Of a stretch of 64,000 nt of DNA, positions 62,597-64,000 are shown piece after piece (within the stretch, counting starts at the first letter, position 1; each line of letters begins with the position of its first letter). The notes beneath the pieces were generated by a model. That model saw only the letters and a program-made list of their open reading frames with translations. It made no database searches and had not been told where the DNA came from. Made by a program: the position numbers and the translations under genes. The stretch is from NCBI GenBank assembly GCA_021404565.1, contig JAAWWF010000027.1, positions 124,001-188,000 of the forward strand, written 5' to 3'. Source of the DNA: Roseivirga sp. (GTDB lineage: Bacteria; Bacteroidota; Bacteroidia; Cytophagales; Cyclobacteriaceae).

Positions 62597-62914
62597 ATGA
62601 TTGTAACTGTACGCAATACTACTCCAGACCCTAAAGACCTGATTCAGACATTGCGAGAGGGGTTGTCTCATCGCTTTTCGTATAAAATCGCTGGCTCGGG
62701 CCAGGAAAGAAAAGTAGTTGTGCGATATGGTTGGCTCACAGCAGCCAGAATCAGTTTGTTCCGAAATCAAATGAGCGTGGAAAGTCCATCTCGTACAAAC
62801 ATTTTCTTTTCCTCAGTTTTCATGTTACTCATCTCCACTCCTATGCCATTAAGACCTCTCAGGGCAAAAATTCAGGATCAACTTACAGCCCTGCTCAAAC
62901 GGAAGTACAGCTAA
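62597..62914 (+). CDS. Small uncharacterised protein
   Basis: 105 residues from the ATG at 62597 (MIVTVRNTTPDPKDLIQTLREGLSHRF). The centre, FSYKIAGSGQERKVVVRYGWLTAARISLFRNQMSVES, has the feel of a small alpha-beta domain, and the end, LRAKIQDQLTALLKRKYS, is a basic helix as in cytoplasmic proteins anchored by a hydrophobic middle (IFFSSVFMLLISTPMP). The hydrophobic segment is short and broken by prolines, so a frameshift in this part is possible. I do not recognise the family. Confidence 0.5.
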   Translation: MIVTVRNTTPDPKDLIQTLREGLSHRFSYKIAGSGQERKVVVRYGWLTAARISLFRNQMSVESPSRTNIFFSSVFMLLISTPMPLRPLRAKIQDQLTALLKRKYS

Positions 62915-63160
62915 GAACCAGTACCCGGGTCATTGGCAAAGGCTTGGAAACTTGACCATTACCTGGCTATTTCATACCTGCCCTTTAGAAGATCTCTTGA
63001 ACTTGATTAAGAATTGAAACGAATCTACTCTGCTCCTTCTCGAACTCTTTATACCCCAGACTAGTTATTTTTATGTATCGGTAGCATATTAGTTACCAGT
63101 TAGTGCTCCCTCTCCTCAATTGTGAAAGGAAGTAACCAAACGTATAAAAGAGACAATCTT

Positions 63161-64000
63161 ATGGCATTTGATATTGATATGATTAAGGGGGTATATGAAA
63201 GAATGCCCGCCCGGGTAGACGCAGCCAGAAAACTGGTCGGTAAGCCCCTGACACTAGCAGAAAAAATTCTCTATTCCCACCTATGGGATGGCAACCCTCA
63301 GGAGGTGTATGAACGAGCCAAATCTTACGTGGATTTTGACCCGGACCGGGTGGCCATGCAGGATGCCACAGCCCAAATGGCCCTGCTACAATTTATGCAG
63401 GCGGGAAAAGACAAAGCGGCTGTTCCCTCAACCGTTCATTGCGATCACCTGATCCTAGCCAAAGAAGGCTCTGTAAAAGACCTTAGAAACTCTCTTACCG
63501 CATCAGGAGAGGTTTTCAATTTTCTTGAATCGGTATCCAATAAATACGGTATTGGCTTCTGGAAACCAGGGGCAGGTATCATCCACCAGGTCGTATTGGA
63601 AAACTATGCTTTCCCTGGCGGAATGATGATTGGTACCGATTCGCATACGGTAAATGCCGGTGGTTTGGGTATGGTAGCCATTGGTGTAGGAGGCGCTGAT
63701 GCTGTAGATGTTATGGCAGGCATGCCCTGGGAGCTTAAATTCCCCAAGCTAATCGGTGTAAAACTGACAGGTGAAATGAATGGCTGGACCGCTGCGAAAG
63801 ATGTAATCCTGAAGGTGGCCGGTATTCTCACCGTAAAAGGAGGTACTGGAGCGATAGTTGAATACTTTGGCCCCGGAGCACAGTCTCTTTCCGCTACCGG
63901 TAAGGGTACCATTTGTAATATGGGAGCGGAAATTGGCGCCACCACTTCCACTTTTGGTTATGACGATGCCATGGAACGTTACCTCCGCGCTACTGATAGA
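63161..64000 (+). CDS. Aconitate hydratase, 5' part (runs off the window)
   Basis: The first 280 codons of an aconitase, continuing beyond base 64000. The translation starts [24 protein letters not shown] and contains [51 protein letters not shown] and a Cys-containing [21 protein letters not shown], which carries an iron-sulfur cluster ligand in this family. It catalyses citrate to isocitrate interconversion in the TCA cycle. The N-terminus resembles mitochondrial-type/AcnA-like enzymes of Bacteroidota, where such proteins are about 750 residues. The ATG at 63161 fits the usual N-terminus. No closely linked upstream gene. Confidence 0.95.
   Translation, partial: MAFDIDMIKGVYERMPARVDAARKLVGKPLTLAEKILYSHLWDGNPQEVYERAKSYVDFDPDRVAMQDATAQMALLQFMQAGKDKAAVPSTVHCDHLILAKEGSVKDLRNSLTASGEVFNFLESVSNKYGIGFWKPGAGIIHQVVLENYAFPGGMMIGTDSHTVNAGGLGMVAIGVGGADAVDVMAGMPWELKFPKLIGVKLTGEMNGWTAAKDVILKVAGILTVKGGTGAIVEYFGPGAQSLSATGKGTICNMGAEIGATTSTFGYDDAMERYLRATDR

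Overview
The window looks like the chromosome of a free-living, probably marine, member of the Bacteroidota, most likely order Cytophagales. This rests on protein families and signals: DUF6090 membrane proteins, LytTR two-component pairs, orphan FtsX/MacB-type permeases, FG-GAP proteins with a type IX secretion C-terminal sorting domain, PD40 propeller lipoproteins, a PadR-permease pair, and two promoters matching the Bacteroidota -33 TTG / -7 TAnnTTTG pattern. I saw no rRNA, tRNA, CRISPR array, transposase or phage gene. Two housekeeping genes sit at the edges: greB on the left and the 5' part of an aconitase gene on the right. Everything between them is accessory.

Region 1 (1-13.9 kb): greB; a PadR repressor with two identical inverted repeats upstream, coupled to a large orphan permease; a DinB-like protein; an 832-residue DUF4157 (eCIS-core) protein with an ADP-ribosyltransferase-like C-terminal region; then a divergent pair of uncharacterised, signal-less beta-rich proteins. 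The right-hand one is in an operon with a TPR histidine kinase and a NarL-type response regulator. Two identical palindromes with NarL-type 7-2-7 geometry lie between the divergent genes, one touching the -33 element of the operon promoter. A triple-ABM-domain protein and a GlxA-type AraC regulator form another divergent pair around a perfect 10-bp inverted repeat.

Region 2 (13.9-33.6 kb): a run of mostly single, small, unrelated genes (SH3 protein, epoxide-hydrolase-like enzyme, DUF2200, LamG proteins, NTF2-like, SUKH, AraC+VOC, two class-C beta-lactamase-like hydrolases, ankyrin protein, MerB-like protein, three tandem DUF6090 proteins with an AraC regulator, Gfo/Idh/MocA protein). The gene-poor stretch at 16.5-17.2 kb can fold into an attC-like imperfect hairpin.

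Region 3 (33.7-58.2 kb) is the most distinctive part: two LytS/LytTR-type two-component systems, three closely related FtsX/MacB-type permeases with no ATPase or adaptor gene in the window, and eight secreted or lipoprotein PD40 proteins sharing a [YF]-[LFM]-G-[QE]-x-P-P-G signature. Two of these are fused to hydrolases (a beta-lactamase-like serine hydrolase and an esterase). A direct repeat (AGAGCAGTT spaced by 20 bp) occurs upstream of the first esterase gene and again upstream of the second permease gene, which fits shared LytTR control. I infer a regulated cell-envelope or surface system; its substrate cannot be read from sequence.

Region 4 (58.2-64 kb): a MITE-like element with 17-bp terminal inverted repeats, a cPLA2-like lipoprotein, an FG-GAP/ASPIC protein with a T9SS tail, a small uncharacterised protein and the start of an aconitase.
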